Positions 40,305-49,910 of a stretch of 64,000 bases of DNA are shown piece by piece. Position 1 is the stretch's first letter. Each line of letters starts with the position of its first letter. Location of the stretch: positions 62,001 through 126,000 of the forward strand of contig CAUQQF010000001.1 of NCBI GenBank assembly GCA_963520375.1, written 5' to 3'. A model generated the notes under the pieces. It had not been told where the DNA came from and did no database searches. It saw nothing but the letters and a program-made list of their open reading frames with translations. The DNA is from JABCPE02 sp963520375 (GTDB lineage Bacteria; Bacteroidota; Bacteroidia; Flavobacteriales; Weeksellaceae). A program made the translations under genes and the position numbers.

Positions 40305-41654
40305 TTGAATAATAATAGAATTCACAGGGTGGTAATTTTGGTTACCTCCTGTTTTTTAGTCTATCTGTCAGCATCTATACTATCATATGTATATGGATGG
40401 AAGTTTGAAGCTTTTGATAAAATAAATTTGGTTTCTGATATTTTTAAAAAATCAGAAGAAGAGCAAAATGCAAGTGGAGAATCCGCTATCGCAGGGAAAA
40501 CAGCAGAAAAACCTGCTAAAGAAGCCGCACAAGAGGATTTTGAACTGTATAAAAAACCTGAATTTATCACTAATTTCCATAAAGGAGACAGTGTGGTTGC
40601 TTTGCCTATTTTAGCTCAGAAATTAACTGAACTAAAAAATACTGGAAAAGGCAAAATCCGTATCGCCTACTTTGGAGATAGTATGATAGAGGGCGACCTC
40701 ATTACCCAAACGCTGAGAAAACTTCTACAACAGGAGTTTGGCGGGCAGGGAGTTGGTTTTCTGCCAATGCATTCTAATGTAGCGCAGTTCCGCCAGACCG
40801 CTAGAATTTCTGGAACAGGCTGGGAAAGTACCAATTTCATGACTCCTAAAGCACAAAACATGTACATCTCTGGGCATACTTTCAGAGGTGCAGGAAGTGG
40901 AACCTACCAAGACAGAACCCTCACAGACGGCACTTTACCTATTCAAAAATACATTCTCTACGGAAAGACAGAAGGCGCTGAAATAGAGATAGATGGAATG
41001 GAGCACACATTACAGGGAAATCATTTGGTTAATAGAAAAATATTAGCTGATAATACTGATAACACCCTAAAAATAAGGTCTAAAACATCTTCATTACCGA
41101 TATTCGGAATTGGTTTTGAATCTGAAAATGGGATAATTTTGGATAATTTTTCATTCCGAGGAATCACAGGTGTGGAACTTAGCAAAATCAATGAGGATTT
41201 CTTGAAATCTATTCAGGAAGTCAATCCTTATGATTTGATTGTATTTCAGTATGGTGTAAACCTTTTATTCAGACCAAAAGATACCAACTATTCTCACTAT
41301 GAAAAAATGATGCAGCCTATACTGAGCAAAATGCGGAATGCATTTCCTAAAACTGATTTCTTGCTGGTAAGTACCGCAGACAGGGCTTTTAGATATGGTG
41401 GAGAATACAAAACAGCTATCGGTATTCCTAATCTGATACAAACCCAAGCGAAACTGGCTTTTGATAACAAAATGGCATTTTATAACCAATTCGAATCCAT
41501 GGGAGGAGAAAATTCTATCGTAAGATGGGCTACACAAAGTCCGCCACTAGCGAATAAAGACTACATCCATCCCAATGGAAAAGGTGCAGAGGTTTTAGCC
41601 GAAAAAATATACAATGCAATCATCCAAGACTACAAAAAATACAAACGAAAATAA
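40305..41654 (+). CDS. SGNH/GDSL-type hydrolase, membrane-anchored, TTG start
   Basis: A protein of about 449 residues with an N-terminal membrane anchor (VVILVTSCFLVYLSASILSYVYG) and a periplasmic SGNH domain. The catalytic serine lies in AYFGDSMIEGD near residue 125 and the catalytic Asp-His in DYIHPNGKGAE near the end. There is no upstream ATG: the candidate starts are TTG at 40275, inside the promoter box, and TTG at 40305, about 20 bases after the predicted transcript start, which I prefer. Paired with the MBOAT gene immediately after it, it probably transfers or removes acyl groups on an envelope polysaccharide. Confidence 0.85.
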   Translation: MNNNRIHRVVILVTSCFLVYLSASILSYVYGWKFEAFDKINLVSDIFKKSEEEQNASGESAIAGKTAEKPAKEAAQEDFELYKKPEFITNFHKGDSVVALPILAQKLTELKNTGKGKIRIAYFGDSMIEGDLITQTLRKLLQQEFGGQGVGFLPMHSNVAQFRQTARISGTGWESTNFMTPKAQNMYISGHTFRGAGSGTYQDRTLTDGTLPIQKYILYGKTEGAEIEIDGMEHTLQGNHLVNRKILADNTDNTLKIRSKTSSLPIFGIGFESENGIILDNFSFRGITGVELSKINEDFLKSIQEVNPYDLIVFQYGVNLLFRPKDTNYSHYEKMMQPILSKMRNAFPKTDFLLVSTADRAFRYGGEYKTAIGIPNLIQTQAKLAFDNKMAFYNQFESMGGENSIVRWATQSPPLANKDYIHPNGKGAEVLAEKIYNAIIQDYKKYKRK

Positions 41655-43316
41655 ATGAAACCATTACAAGAATTTTTTGCAACATTTGATTGGAACGCTT
41701 TCCTACAGCAGTTTCTATATGATAGTAAAAACCCGTTGCTGTTTAACAATGGTTTTTTCGTATATTTTTTCACACTATTTATTTTATTATTCTTTGCTTT
41801 AAGAAATCACCACAAAGCCCGCAGATATGTCTTCTGCATTTTTTCGCTTTATTTTTTCTATAAAGCGAGTGGCTGGTTTGTCGGCTTGGTATTGGTTTCA
41901 GCGGTGGTAGATTTCTTTTTATCCAATGCTATTTATAGAGAAAAAAGCCAAAGCAGGAAAAAATTTCTGCTGGTTCTGAGTATTTTATTTAACCTCGGAA
42001 TGCTTTTCTATTTTAAATATACAGATTTCTTTATCGAGATTTCTAATTCTCTATTTGATACCAATTTCAATCCTTTGAACCTAATTCTTCCGATAGGGAT
42101 TTCGTTTTATACTTTTGAAAATCTCAGCTATACAGTAGATGTTTATCGTGGAGAATTTAAGCCTGCGAATAAATTTTCTGATTATCTTTTGTTCTTGGCG
42201 TTTTTCCCAAAACTGATGATGGGACCTATCGTTCGTGCGCATGATTTCGTTCCCCAGATTAACGAGCCGTATGTGATTTCGGAACGCGACTTTGCAAAAG
42301 GGTTTTTCTTAATTATTTCGGGATTGATTAAAAAACTGGTCATATCAGACTACATCACCCTAAACATGGTGGATTATATGTTTGATAATCCTGCCCTCCA
42401 CACGGGTGTAGAAAACCTGATGGCAGTCTATGGCTATGCGATGGTGATTTATTGTGATTTTAGTGGTTATAGCGAAATTGCGATAGGTATCGCACTTTGG
42501 CTAGGGTTTAAAATCCCTCCTAACTTCATGTCGCCATACCAGAGTTTAAACATCACAGAATTCTGGAGAAGATGGCATATTTCGCTATCTACATGGCTGA
42601 AAGACTATCTTTACATTCCATTAGGAGGAAACAGAAATTTCTCGGTGGCTTCTTTCATTTTTGTGGGAGGATTCCTAGTGGGTTCTTTCATCATGGGAGT
42701 AGAACTATTCCACTTATCCAATCTATGGGCAGCAGTGGTTTCTGCGGTTTTATTATTGATTTTTATAATTCCTGCAGTAATCACAAGAAAAACTAGTGGA
42801 ATTGCAGCCAATTTTAACCTATTGACTACCATGCTTTTGGGAGGATTTTGGCACGGAGCCAGCTGGAATTTCATCATCTGGGGAGCCATCCATGGTGTGG
42901 GACTTGGGATTCATAAAATATGGATGCTGCTGACTGACAAAAGTTTTTCAGCCTTTAACCAAAGCCGAATTTACAAAATCATATCTGGTATTTTGACTTT
43001 CCATTTTGTTTGTTTTGCTTGGATTTTCTTTAAAGCTGAAGATTTAGAAATCGCTAAAACGATGATTTATCAAATATTTAACAACTTTGATATCAGCGTA
43101 TTTGGTCCTTTTTATGATAATTATAAAGGCGTGGTATGGATGATTTTAGCAGCGATGGTTTTACATTTAGTTCCTGATAATCTGGCTGATAAAGTAATCG
43201 CAAGAACCAAAACCATTCCTATGGTGGTCTATATCTTGGTTTTCTTCTTGTTTTTGATTCTTTATGGATATTTCAAATCTGCGGAACAAGTAATGCCTAT
43301 TTACTTACAATTCTAA
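41655..43316 (+). CDS. MBOAT family membrane O-acyltransferase (AlgI/DltB-like)
   Basis: A 553-residue polytopic membrane protein. FYFKYTDFF, the LPIGISFYTFENLSYTVDVYRG segment and KMGPIVRA-like MMGPIVRA are AlgI/DltB hallmarks, and the catalytic histidine lies in GGFWHGASWNFIIWG near residue 400. These enzymes move acyl groups across the inner membrane to acylate exported polysaccharides or teichoic-acid-like polymers. It starts directly at the stop of the SGNH gene, so the two form a functional pair, as algI with algJ/algX or dltB with dltD. A strong bidirectional terminator follows. Confidence 0.94.
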   Translation: MKPLQEFFATFDWNAFLQQFLYDSKNPLLFNNGFFVYFFTLFILLFFALRNHHKARRYVFCIFSLYFFYKASGWFVGLVLVSAVVDFFLSNAIYREKSQSRKKFLLVLSILFNLGMLFYFKYTDFFIEISNSLFDTNFNPLNLILPIGISFYTFENLSYTVDVYRGEFKPANKFSDYLLFLAFFPKLMMGPIVRAHDFVPQINEPYVISERDFAKGFFLIISGLIKKLVISDYITLNMVDYMFDNPALHTGVENLMAVYGYAMVIYCDFSGYSEIAIGIALWLGFKIPPNFMSPYQSLNITEFWRRWHISLSTWLKDYLYIPLGGNRNFSVASFIFVGGFLVGSFIMGVELFHLSNLWAAVVSAVLLLIFIIPAVITRKTSGIAANFNLLTTMLLGGFWHGASWNFIIWGAIHGVGLGIHKIWMLLTDKSFSAFNQSRIYKIISGILTFHFVCFAWIFFKAEDLEIAKTMIYQIFNNFDISVFGPFYDNYKGVVWMILAAMVLHLVPDNLADKVIARTKTIPMVVYILVFFLFLILYGYFKSAEQVMPIYLQF

Positions 43317-43340
43317 TTAAAAAACATAAAACACAATAAA

Positions 43341-43376
43341 AAAAACTAACCTCCATTTTTAGGAGGTTAGTTTTTT
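43341..43376. terminator. Bidirectional terminator between MBOAT gene and convergent gene
   Basis: A 14-bp perfect stem: A5-CTAACCTCC (43341-43354) with GGAGGTTAG-T5 (43362-43375) around a 7-base loop. Confidence 0.94.
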
Positions 43377-43400
43377 ATTTTAATATTAAATCTTTAAAAA

Positions 43401-44360
43401 TTATTCTTCTACATAGTCTGAATCAGCGGTGGCTATTGGCTGCTGCTCATAGGTTTTATATTTCTGAGCATTAGTATCATAAATTACAACCAAACCTCCT
43501 ACTTCATTGCTGATAAGAACACCATCACGAGGAGCTTTTATGAAAGAAGAGCTATTCATATAGATAGATGCTCCTTTAGAAAAGGATTTTAGTTTTAGCT
43601 TGTCATTATAATTCTCTGCGAAACTCACATAAGGCTTTTTAGTCACTTTATTTATGCTAATGATAACCAATCTGCTCACCTGCCCTTCATTATCATCCAA
43701 AATTACGGCATAATCCTTCACCCCATCCCCATCAAAATCCCCTGTGCTGAGTGTAGATTTGGCACGGTCTGCATTCTGAGTAACATTATAAGTTCTACCA
43801 TCATGATAGCCATCAGCATCCAGAATCACTTTCTTCACCCCAGGAGGAAGTGAGGAAAGCGGAGGAAGCGAAAAACTATTTTTAAACTCCGTAAAACTAT
43901 AAGCGTCTATCAAATTCTCATCATCTACTGAAATAGGATACTGCTTGGTACTAGGGACTTTATGCGGATTATTCAGATAGATAATGCTGTTTCCAGAAGA
44001 GGATTTTTCCTCATCCAAATACACTTCATCACCAAAATTCAGTTTTTGACCATTTGGCAGGGTAAGAGTATTACTGATTACTTTATACAAAGTATACGGG
44101 TCATATTCGCCCTCATAATCACCTGATAATGAATCTTTTTTAGCTACATTTGCTGAATCTTTGTTCACTAGGGCTGAATCATTCTGAGAAACCACTTTTT
44201 CTGCATCCTTGTTTTTACCAAAGAAAACAAAATATCCACTCACTCCCAAAATCAGCGCTCCTATGATAGAAAAAGCGATATACAGAGACCTTTTAGAAAT
44301 TTTTATCTCATCGTTTTTCTGTTCCTGATTTTCTTGATTTTCATTGTTTAGATTTTCCAT
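43401..44360 (-). CDS. Membrane-anchored protein with calcium-binding-like loop
   Basis: A 319-residue protein with a charged, Asn/Gln/Glu-rich cytoplasmic start, one transmembrane helix at about residues 28-48 and a large periplasmic part. Residues about 205-219 (GDFDGDGVKDYAVIL) form a D-x-D-x-D-G loop of the FG-GAP type, similar to that in the exported protein at 30120. Function unknown. A single-gene unit on the minus strand. Confidence 0.65.
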   Translation of the reverse strand: MENLNNENQENQEQKNDEIKISKRSLYIAFSIIGALILGVSGYFVFFGKNKDAEKVVSQNDSALVNKDSANVAKKDSLSGDYEGEYDPYTLYKVISNTLTLPNGQKLNFGDEVYLDEEKSSSGNSIIYLNNPHKVPSTKQYPISVDDENLIDAYSFTEFKNSFSLPPLSSLPPGVKKVILDADGYHDGRTYNVTQNADRAKSTLSTGDFDGDGVKDYAVILDDNEGQVSRLVIISINKVTKKPYVSFAENYNDKLKLKSFSKGASIYMNSSSFIKAPRDGVLISNEVGGLVVIYDTNAQKYKTYEQQPIATADSDYVEE

Positions 44361-44425
44361 TATTTTTTATTTTTAAACAAAGATAATAAATAACTTGGTT
44401 CTAAACAATGGGTTTTTCTGAGGAT

Positions 44426-44716
44426 TTACAGCATGATAACTCCGTCTATTTTTGCCACTTCTTTGTAAAGTTGGATTACATGGTCTGCATCCAAAACGAA
44501 GCAGGAAATACTACAGCTTATGTATTTAGCATTGCTGCTTTCATTAGTCGTGATGCTGTATTCTAAGCCGTCAAATATTCTGTAAATCTCAGCAAGTTTC
44601 TCGCTGTCGTTGATGAGAATGAATTTATAGAGATAATTCTCTGGAAAATTATGTTGTTCTTCTAAATTGATTCTCAGTTTTTTATAAAATTCTTCTACTC
44701 TATTAGTCTGTTCCAT
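44426..44716 (-). CDS. DUF493 (YbeD-like) family protein
   Basis: A 96-residue protein with the DUF493 pattern: FPENYLYKFILIND at about residues 20-33, a beta-alpha-beta core, and SAKYISCSISCFVLDADHVIQLYKEVAKIDGV near the end. Escherichia coli YbeD belongs to this ferredoxin-like family, whose exact role is uncertain. It follows the marC gene by 5 bases and is probably its operon partner. Confidence 0.85.
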   Translation of the reverse strand: MEQTNRVEEFYKKLRINLEEQHNFPENYLYKFILINDSEKLAEIYRIFDGLEYSITTNESSNAKYISCSISCFVLDADHVIQLYKEVAKIDGVIML

Positions 44717-44721
44717 TTATT

Positions 44722-45324
44722 TTAATTTATTTGGTTAGAAAAAGTGTTTATCAGCTGAACTAAATTAGCCATAAACATTTTAATGGAGATTGCCAACAAA
44801 ATTATGCCAAATGCTTTTTTGAGAACCATAAGTGTCCCTTCATTTATTTTTTTGGACAAAAAGTCAGATGATTTTAAAATAATGTAAACAAATAGCATGT
44901 TGAGCAAAATAGCAATGACAATATTGATAACATGATAATTTGCACGAAGCGAAAGCGTTGCTGTAAGGGAACCTGCTCCCGCCACCAAAGGAAACGCGAT
45001 AGGAATGATAGAAGCTGCTTGCATTTCTTCGTTTTTATGAATATCTATCCCCAATATCATTTCTAATGCAATGATGAAAACAACGAAAGCGCCCGCAATA
45101 GCAAAAGAGTTGATATCCAACCCTATGACTTTCAATAACTTATCCCCTAAAAATAAAAAAGAGAGCATAATCCCTGTTGCCACAATCGTTGCTTTTTCGG
45201 ATTCTATTTTTCCAAATTTTTTCCTTAAACTCACGAAAATAGGAATAGAACCAATAGCATCAATAATGGCAAATAAAACCAAAAAACATGTAATAATTTC
45301 GTCAAATGAGATAGACTCTAGCAT
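44722..45324 (-). CDS. MarC family integral membrane protein
   Basis: A 200-residue membrane protein with six predicted helices. The opening FLVLFAIIDAIGSIPIFVSL and the FAIAGAFVVFIIALEMILG segment are typical of the MarC/UPF0056 family. The name comes from the Escherichia coli multiple antibiotic resistance locus, but a direct role in resistance has not been supported. It is co-oriented with the DUF493 gene and starts after a 44-base gap from the bat operon end. Confidence 0.9.
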   Translation of the reverse strand: MLESISFDEIITCFLVLFAIIDAIGSIPIFVSLRKKFGKIESEKATIVATGIMLSFLFLGDKLLKVIGLDINSFAIAGAFVVFIIALEMILGIDIHKNEEMQAASIIPIAFPLVAGAGSLTATLSLRANYHVINIVIAILLNMLFVYIILKSSDFLSKKINEGTLMVLKKAFGIILLAISIKMFMANLVQLINTFSNQIN

Positions 45325-45368
45325 AGATTAGTTTTTAAAAATTTCTCAAAAATATGAATATTTTTTAA

Positions 45369-47063
45369 CTATTCCATAATTTTAGTGTAAAATTTGACGA
45401 TGTCATTATAGAATTCATATAAATCCCCATGAACAGGAGCATATTTTGCTTCTTGAATTTTTGTTCTAAATCTCTCAAAATCCTGCACCAAATCAGAACT
45501 TTCTGTTTCTTCTAAAAACTCTAAAACAGTTTGGTTTTTCAGCCTTTTTATTTGATTTTCAGCCTCTTCGTGGAGTTCTTGGTAATTTTCAAAGAAACTT
45601 GCAGAATTTCCTTTTTCCACCGCATTTTTTATTGCTCCAAAATAGTATTCTTTCCCGATAGAAATATTTTCCTTTAATAATTCTTCGGTTTCGGCTATGG
45701 TCGTTATTTTATTATCTGATTGTGCATTATTCCATTGTTTAGGCTTCTTTTTTCTAAATGTAAAGAAATAAATCGCCAAAAGAGAACCAAATACAAGAAG
45801 TCCTATCCCTGCTAATTTCCCAAAATCAAAGGTTTCCGCTTCATCTTCCTCCTCTGAAATTGGCAGGAGATTAACTTTTTTTAGGATATGCCCTGTATCA
45901 TCCATTACTTTATTTAGAGTGAATTTCGGAGAATCCATAGCATCTTTGGACAATGATAATATTTTTATGTTGTCTGAATCTATGGTCTGATATTGTTTTT
46001 CATCAATATCGAAATAAGCAAAATTTTCATAATGAATGGTAATTTCTCCTTCTTTTTTAGGGATAATCACATAGTGGTCTGTTTTCTCACCAGAGAGTTC
46101 AGATTCTTTAATATCTATTTTTTGATTTGGCTTAAGGACTGTATAATCATTTGATTCTACAATTTTTGGAAGTTCTATATCTGTTATATTTCCTTTCCCT
46201 TTGAGCCTTACAAAGACATCCATGGGCTGATTTACTTCCACTTCTTCTTTAGGAATTTCTACTTTTAAATTAAACTTTCCTACTGCATTTTTAAAACTGC
46301 TCGGTGCGCCTTCAGGAAGTTTTTTCACATGGATTCTAAGAGGATTAGATAATATTCTTTCTTCATTAAACAGCGCTGTTGCGGGAGATACGATGAAATT
46401 CCCTTCCTTCTCTGGGACAACCACGAATGAGGCTATCACCTGCATCGCCATTTCATCACTTTTATCTATCTCTATATCTTCTCTCTTTAGATTTACAGTA
46501 TGGATTTTTTTTGTATTTTGAGGAAGTTTTATATGATTTACTTTTCTAAAATCTTGATAATTATGAGGATTTGCTTTTAGTTTTAAAACCACATTAACTG
46601 GCTGATTTTGATAAACATCCTTATCTAAAACCTCCATAATCATAGAAACAGTTCTACCCCATGTGTCATTTTTTCGTTTCCCATCTCTCACCAAAATTTC
46701 AAACGGCTCAGACCTATATGTCTTTCCGTTTACCTGCACCAATGCGCTTCCTATTCTAGTTTTTCCTGCATGTTTAGGCTGTAAGATGAGATGATAAAGG
46801 ACTTGTCTTACCACATTTCCCGTTTCTGGGTCTATGGCTGCTACGGATTCTGTAGCGTTTCCAAGGATTTCAAATTTTGATAAGTCTGGAAGCCTCACAG
46901 GCGACTGCTGCTGGTAGTTTTCGCCGATAATTTCAAGTCCAATACTCAAATTAAATGGTTCTCTTACTTGGTATTCTTTGGTATCTGTTTCGGACAAAAG
47001 CGTTACTTGTCCATATCCAAATATGGGCAGAATAAATAATAATATGTAAGCTCTCAGTCTCAT
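45369..47063 (-). CDS. batD: BatD-type protein (oxygen tolerance)
   Basis: A 564-residue exported membrane protein: signal peptide in the first 17 residues (ILLFILPIFGYGQ), a long series of beta-sandwich repeats typical of BatD (for example VNQPMDVFVRLKGKGNI and VRLPDLSKFEILG), one transmembrane helix at about 418-438 and a helical cytoplasmic tail. Bat proteins form an envelope complex implicated in aerotolerance and virulence in Bacteroides and in stress in spirochaetes. The ATG at 47063 overlaps the preceding gene's stop by one base (TAATG), giving translational coupling. Confidence 0.9.
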   Translation of the reverse strand: MRLRAYILLFILPIFGYGQVTLLSETDTKEYQVREPFNLSIGLEIIGENYQQQSPVRLPDLSKFEILGNATESVAAIDPETGNVVRQVLYHLILQPKHAGKTRIGSALVQVNGKTYRSEPFEILVRDGKRKNDTWGRTVSMIMEVLDKDVYQNQPVNVVLKLKANPHNYQDFRKVNHIKLPQNTKKIHTVNLKREDIEIDKSDEMAMQVIASFVVVPEKEGNFIVSPATALFNEERILSNPLRIHVKKLPEGAPSSFKNAVGKFNLKVEIPKEEVEVNQPMDVFVRLKGKGNITDIELPKIVESNDYTVLKPNQKIDIKESELSGEKTDHYVIIPKKEGEITIHYENFAYFDIDEKQYQTIDSDNIKILSLSKDAMDSPKFTLNKVMDDTGHILKKVNLLPISEEEDEAETFDFGKLAGIGLLVFGSLLAIYFFTFRKKKPKQWNNAQSDNKITTIAETEELLKENISIGKEYYFGAIKNAVEKGNSASFFENYQELHEEAENQIKRLKNQTVLEFLEETESSDLVQDFERFRTKIQEAKYAPVHGDLYEFYNDIVKFYTKIME

Positions 47064-47797
47064 TACCAATCTTTACGATTGCTCTGTGGCTGGGCATATC
47101 CCTGCTTTCCCAAAGCTCTTTTAGCTGTGTGCCGTTCGCGTTCTTCTATGTATTGTAATAGTTCTTTTTCCAGTTCTTTTGGCTGATTGGGTTCTTCTTT
47201 TTTATTAGAATTATCCTCTTGTTGATGGTTCTCCTGCTGCTCCTTTTTAAATTTATCATTTTCTGGAGCATACATATCCATAGGATTTTCTTTTTCCCCT
47301 TTATTTTGCTCGTTATTTTGTTGCTGTTGTTGAAATTGTTGCTGGTCTTGTTCCTGCTGTTGTTGCTTGGAATCCTTTTTCTGCAGAGCGATTTGCAGAT
47401 TTTTTAAGATGGTTTGATTATTTGGGTCTAGTTTTAGGGCCTGTTTATAAGAATCTACGGCCTCTTTTTGCTGTTTATTTTTGAAATAAGCGTTACCCAA
47501 ATTATACAGAGTAGCTGTTTTTTGCTCTTTGGTTTTTGCGTTTTTTAATGCTTTTTGATAGGTAGAAACGGCGTCAGAATATTGGTTTTTCTTGTATAGA
47601 GCATTTCCCAGATTATACTGCGCCCTGAAGTCTTCTGACTTACCCTGCAGGGTCTTCAGATAATGATATGATGCATCATCAAAGTCTCCTTTCTCAAAAC
47701 TCTGGTTCCCTCTATATGTATGAACATCACTGCTCACTTGTGCAGAAACCTGCATCACAAAAACCAAACTATATAGAACTAATAAAACTCTTGCCAT
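47063..47797 (-). CDS. batC: TPR protein of the bat operon (BatC-type)
   Basis: A 244-residue exported protein: signal peptide MARVLLVLYSLVFVMQVSAQ, then three tetratricopeptide repeats at about residues 30-140 (FRAQYNLGNALYKKNQYSDA, ATLYNLGNAYFKNKQQKEA), followed by a low-complexity Gln/Asn/Glu-rich tail to about residue 215. I use the ATG at 47797; an in-frame TTG at 47812 would spoil the signal peptide. TPR domains mediate protein contacts, and BatC-type proteins are thought to hold the Bat complex together in the periplasm. Confidence 0.9.
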   Translation of the reverse strand: MARVLLVLYSLVFVMQVSAQVSSDVHTYRGNQSFEKGDFDDASYHYLKTLQGKSEDFRAQYNLGNALYKKNQYSDAVSTYQKALKNAKTKEQKTATLYNLGNAYFKNKQQKEAVDSYKQALKLDPNNQTILKNLQIALQKKDSKQQQQEQDQQQFQQQQQNNEQNKGEKENPMDMYAPENDKFKKEQQENHQQEDNSNKKEEPNQPKELEKELLQYIEERERHTAKRALGKQGYAQPQSNRKDW

Positions 47798-47881
47798 ATA
47801 TTTATTAGGCAAAAGTAAACTTTCTTTTGTTAAAAAAGAAGCTGTTTTGTGTTAAAAATTGCTAAAAATTAGGTATTTACA

Positions 47882-48898
47882 TTATATATTCAAATCTCTT
47901 CTGGGATTCAAAAAATATATCAAAAGAAGCAATACCAAAGCTCCCGTCAAAAACCACTGATAATAATGTTCCTTATTTAGAATGCTTATTTTACTGGCTT
48001 TACCGCCATCTTTTTGATTGGATTTTATGTCTTTTATAATCTCATTTGCTGCCTTTTCTACGCTATTCCCATCTATATACACCCCGCCTGTTTTCTCGGA
48101 AATGGTTTTTAGAGCCTGCGTTTCTCTTTTGGTGATGACCGTATTTCCGTCCTCATCTTTTTTATAGTCTTGATAAAGATTAAACTGAAGCTCTGGTATT
48201 GCTCCACCTTCCTCCGTGCCTATTCCCACGCTGGTCACTGCAATATTATTTTTCTGGGCTAAATTCACCGCTGCATCGTGGTTTCCTTCGTTATCCTCCC
48301 CATCGCTGATTAGAACAACTTTTTTCAATCCCGATGTGCCTTTTTTCAGTTTCTTTTCGGTTTCTTCCATTGCTAAAAGAAAATCCGTTCCCTGCCTTTT
48401 TATCAAATCCGAACTAAGGTTTTCCAAATAAATATCCACCGAAGAATAATCCGTAGTCAGCGGCATCATCGTTCGCGCTTCACCAGCAAAAACCACTATT
48501 CCCACTCGCTCTTCGTGGAGCTGGTTCAAGGTTTTATTTAAAATCAATTTGGCTTGTTCCAGCCTTGAAGGCTCTATATCATTGGAATTCATAGAGTTAG
48601 AAACATCCACCAAAAATATCACATCAGATGAAGCTTTTTCCACGCTCATTTCTGTTTTTTCATTCTTCACAATATCCACAAAAGACAAAATCAAGAGCAA
48701 AAAAGATAGGACATAAAACAATGTTAAAACCCCTGAAAACCTAGGTTTTTCACCAAAAATATGTTTCTGAAATCTGCTTTCCGCAAAAAAATCCCGTTTC
48801 TTTTTTTTCCATTTTGAAAAATCCCAAAGCAGATACACCGCCAGCAGTAAAACCAACAGCAGTCCAAAATATCGATAATTACCAAACTCCCAGTTCAT
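47882..48898 (-). CDS. batB: von Willebrand factor A domain membrane protein (BatB-type)
   Basis: A 338-residue protein with N-terminal transmembrane helices (about 8-26 and 55-75), a VWA domain from about 90 to 285 and a C-terminal helix (about 315-332). The metal-ion-dependent adhesion site is seen as DVSNSMNSND near residue 96, with the distal Thr and Asp in TDYSS and ISDGEDNEG. The family usually has two such proteins, BatA and BatB, encoded side by side; only one is present here and pfkA lies directly upstream. Confidence 0.9.
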   Translation of the reverse strand: MNWEFGNYRYFGLLLVLLLAVYLLWDFSKWKKKKRDFFAESRFQKHIFGEKPRFSGVLTLFYVLSFLLLILSFVDIVKNEKTEMSVEKASSDVIFLVDVSNSMNSNDIEPSRLEQAKLILNKTLNQLHEERVGIVVFAGEARTMMPLTTDYSSVDIYLENLSSDLIKRQGTDFLLAMEETEKKLKKGTSGLKKVVLISDGEDNEGNHDAAVNLAQKNNIAVTSVGIGTEEGGAIPELQFNLYQDYKKDEDGNTVITKRETQALKTISEKTGGVYIDGNSVEKAANEIIKDIKSNQKDGGKASKISILNKEHYYQWFLTGALVLLLLIYFLNPRRDLNI

Positions 48899-48913
48899 TC
48901 TTTAGCTTAATTT

Positions 48914-49906
48914 CTACATACTCATAATATCCGTGATTCTGATAAGGTCTTTATCTATTTTACTCTCATCATTCTCTTTCACGGCTTTTTCCAGTGGGAT
49001 AAGCTCCATCCTATCATTGTTAATTCCCACCATATACTGCGATTTCCCTTCCAGTAGGGATTCCACCGCTTTTACACCCATTCTCGTTGCTAAAACTCGG
49101 TCATAGCAGGTAGGAGTGCCGCCTCGCTGCATATGCCCCAGCACAGAAACTCTAATATCATATTCAGGGCGTTTCTGCTCTACATATTCTTTAAGCTCAA
49201 ATACCGCTTTTCCTGCCGTATTTCCCTCTGCCACCACTATGATATTGGAAGTTTTTCCTCTTCGTTTTCCTCTGTCAATATCTTCGAGTAAAACTTCCGC
49301 TGGAATATTTTTTTCTGGAATTATAATCCGCTCTGCTCCGCCACCAATTCCTGAATTTAGCGCAATAAAGCCTGAGTCCCGCCCCATCACTTCCACGAAA
49401 AACATTCTATTGTGAGAACTTGCCGTATCCCTTATTTTGTCAATGGCATCCACTACGGTATTTAACGCCGTATCGTAGCCGATAGTATGTGTAGTCCCAT
49501 AAATATCATTATCTATCGTTCCAGGAATTCCCATCACAGGAAAACCAAATTCTTGACTAAAAGACAGCGCTCCTGTAAAGGTTCCATCGCCGCCAATCAC
49601 CACCAAAGCCTCTACTCCATTATTAGTCAAGTTCTTATAAGCACTTTCTCTGCCCTCTTTCGTTCTAAAACCTTCTGAACGGGCTGATTTTAGGAAAGTT
49701 CCACCTTTGTTTATAATATTACGGACACTACGGGCGTTCAGCTCCACAAAATCATCCTCTATCATCCCTTGGAAACCACGATAAATCCCCAAAACCTCCA
49801 CATCATGATAGGAACATGTACGCACCACTGCCCTGATGGCTGCATTCATCCCAGGTGCATCTCCACCAGAGGTCAAGACTGCTATTTTATTGACTTTTTT
49901 CAGCAT
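48914..49906 (-). CDS. pfkA: ATP-dependent 6-phosphofructokinase
   Basis: The glycolytic enzyme phosphorylating fructose 6-phosphate with ATP. The ATP-binding loop is LTSGGDAPGMNAAIRA at the N-terminus; the GGDGTFTGA motif (about 105-113) and the substrate site PGTIDND followed by GYDTALNTVVDAIDKIRDTA are intact. The 330-residue length and the glycine after GGD indicate the ATP-dependent bacterial type and not the pyrophosphate type. It lies 4 bases downstream of the helicase gene and 15 bases upstream of the bat genes, so all may share a transcript. Confidence 0.96.
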   Translation of the reverse strand: MLKKVNKIAVLTSGGDAPGMNAAIRAVVRTCSYHDVEVLGIYRGFQGMIEDDFVELNARSVRNIINKGGTFLKSARSEGFRTKEGRESAYKNLTNNGVEALVVIGGDGTFTGALSFSQEFGFPVMGIPGTIDNDIYGTTHTIGYDTALNTVVDAIDKIRDTASSHNRMFFVEVMGRDSGFIALNSGIGGGAERIIIPEKNIPAEVLLEDIDRGKRRGKTSNIIVVAEGNTAGKAVFELKEYVEQKRPEYDIRVSVLGHMQRGGTPTCYDRVLATRMGVKAVESLLEGKSQYMVGINNDRMELIPLEKAVKENDESKIDKDLIRITDIMSM

Positions 49907-49910
49907 TTTT

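Noticed and set aside
47219..47407. Hydrophobic plus-strand frame opposite the bat TPR gene
   Set aside because: It is the antisense of Gln/Asn-rich codons, which read as Leu/Phe on the other strand.
39661..47880. Similar GTTAAAAATT...AAAAATTAGG sequences near 39661 and 47841
   Set aside because: The match is short and AT-rich; chance similarity between promoter-type regions is enough to explain it.
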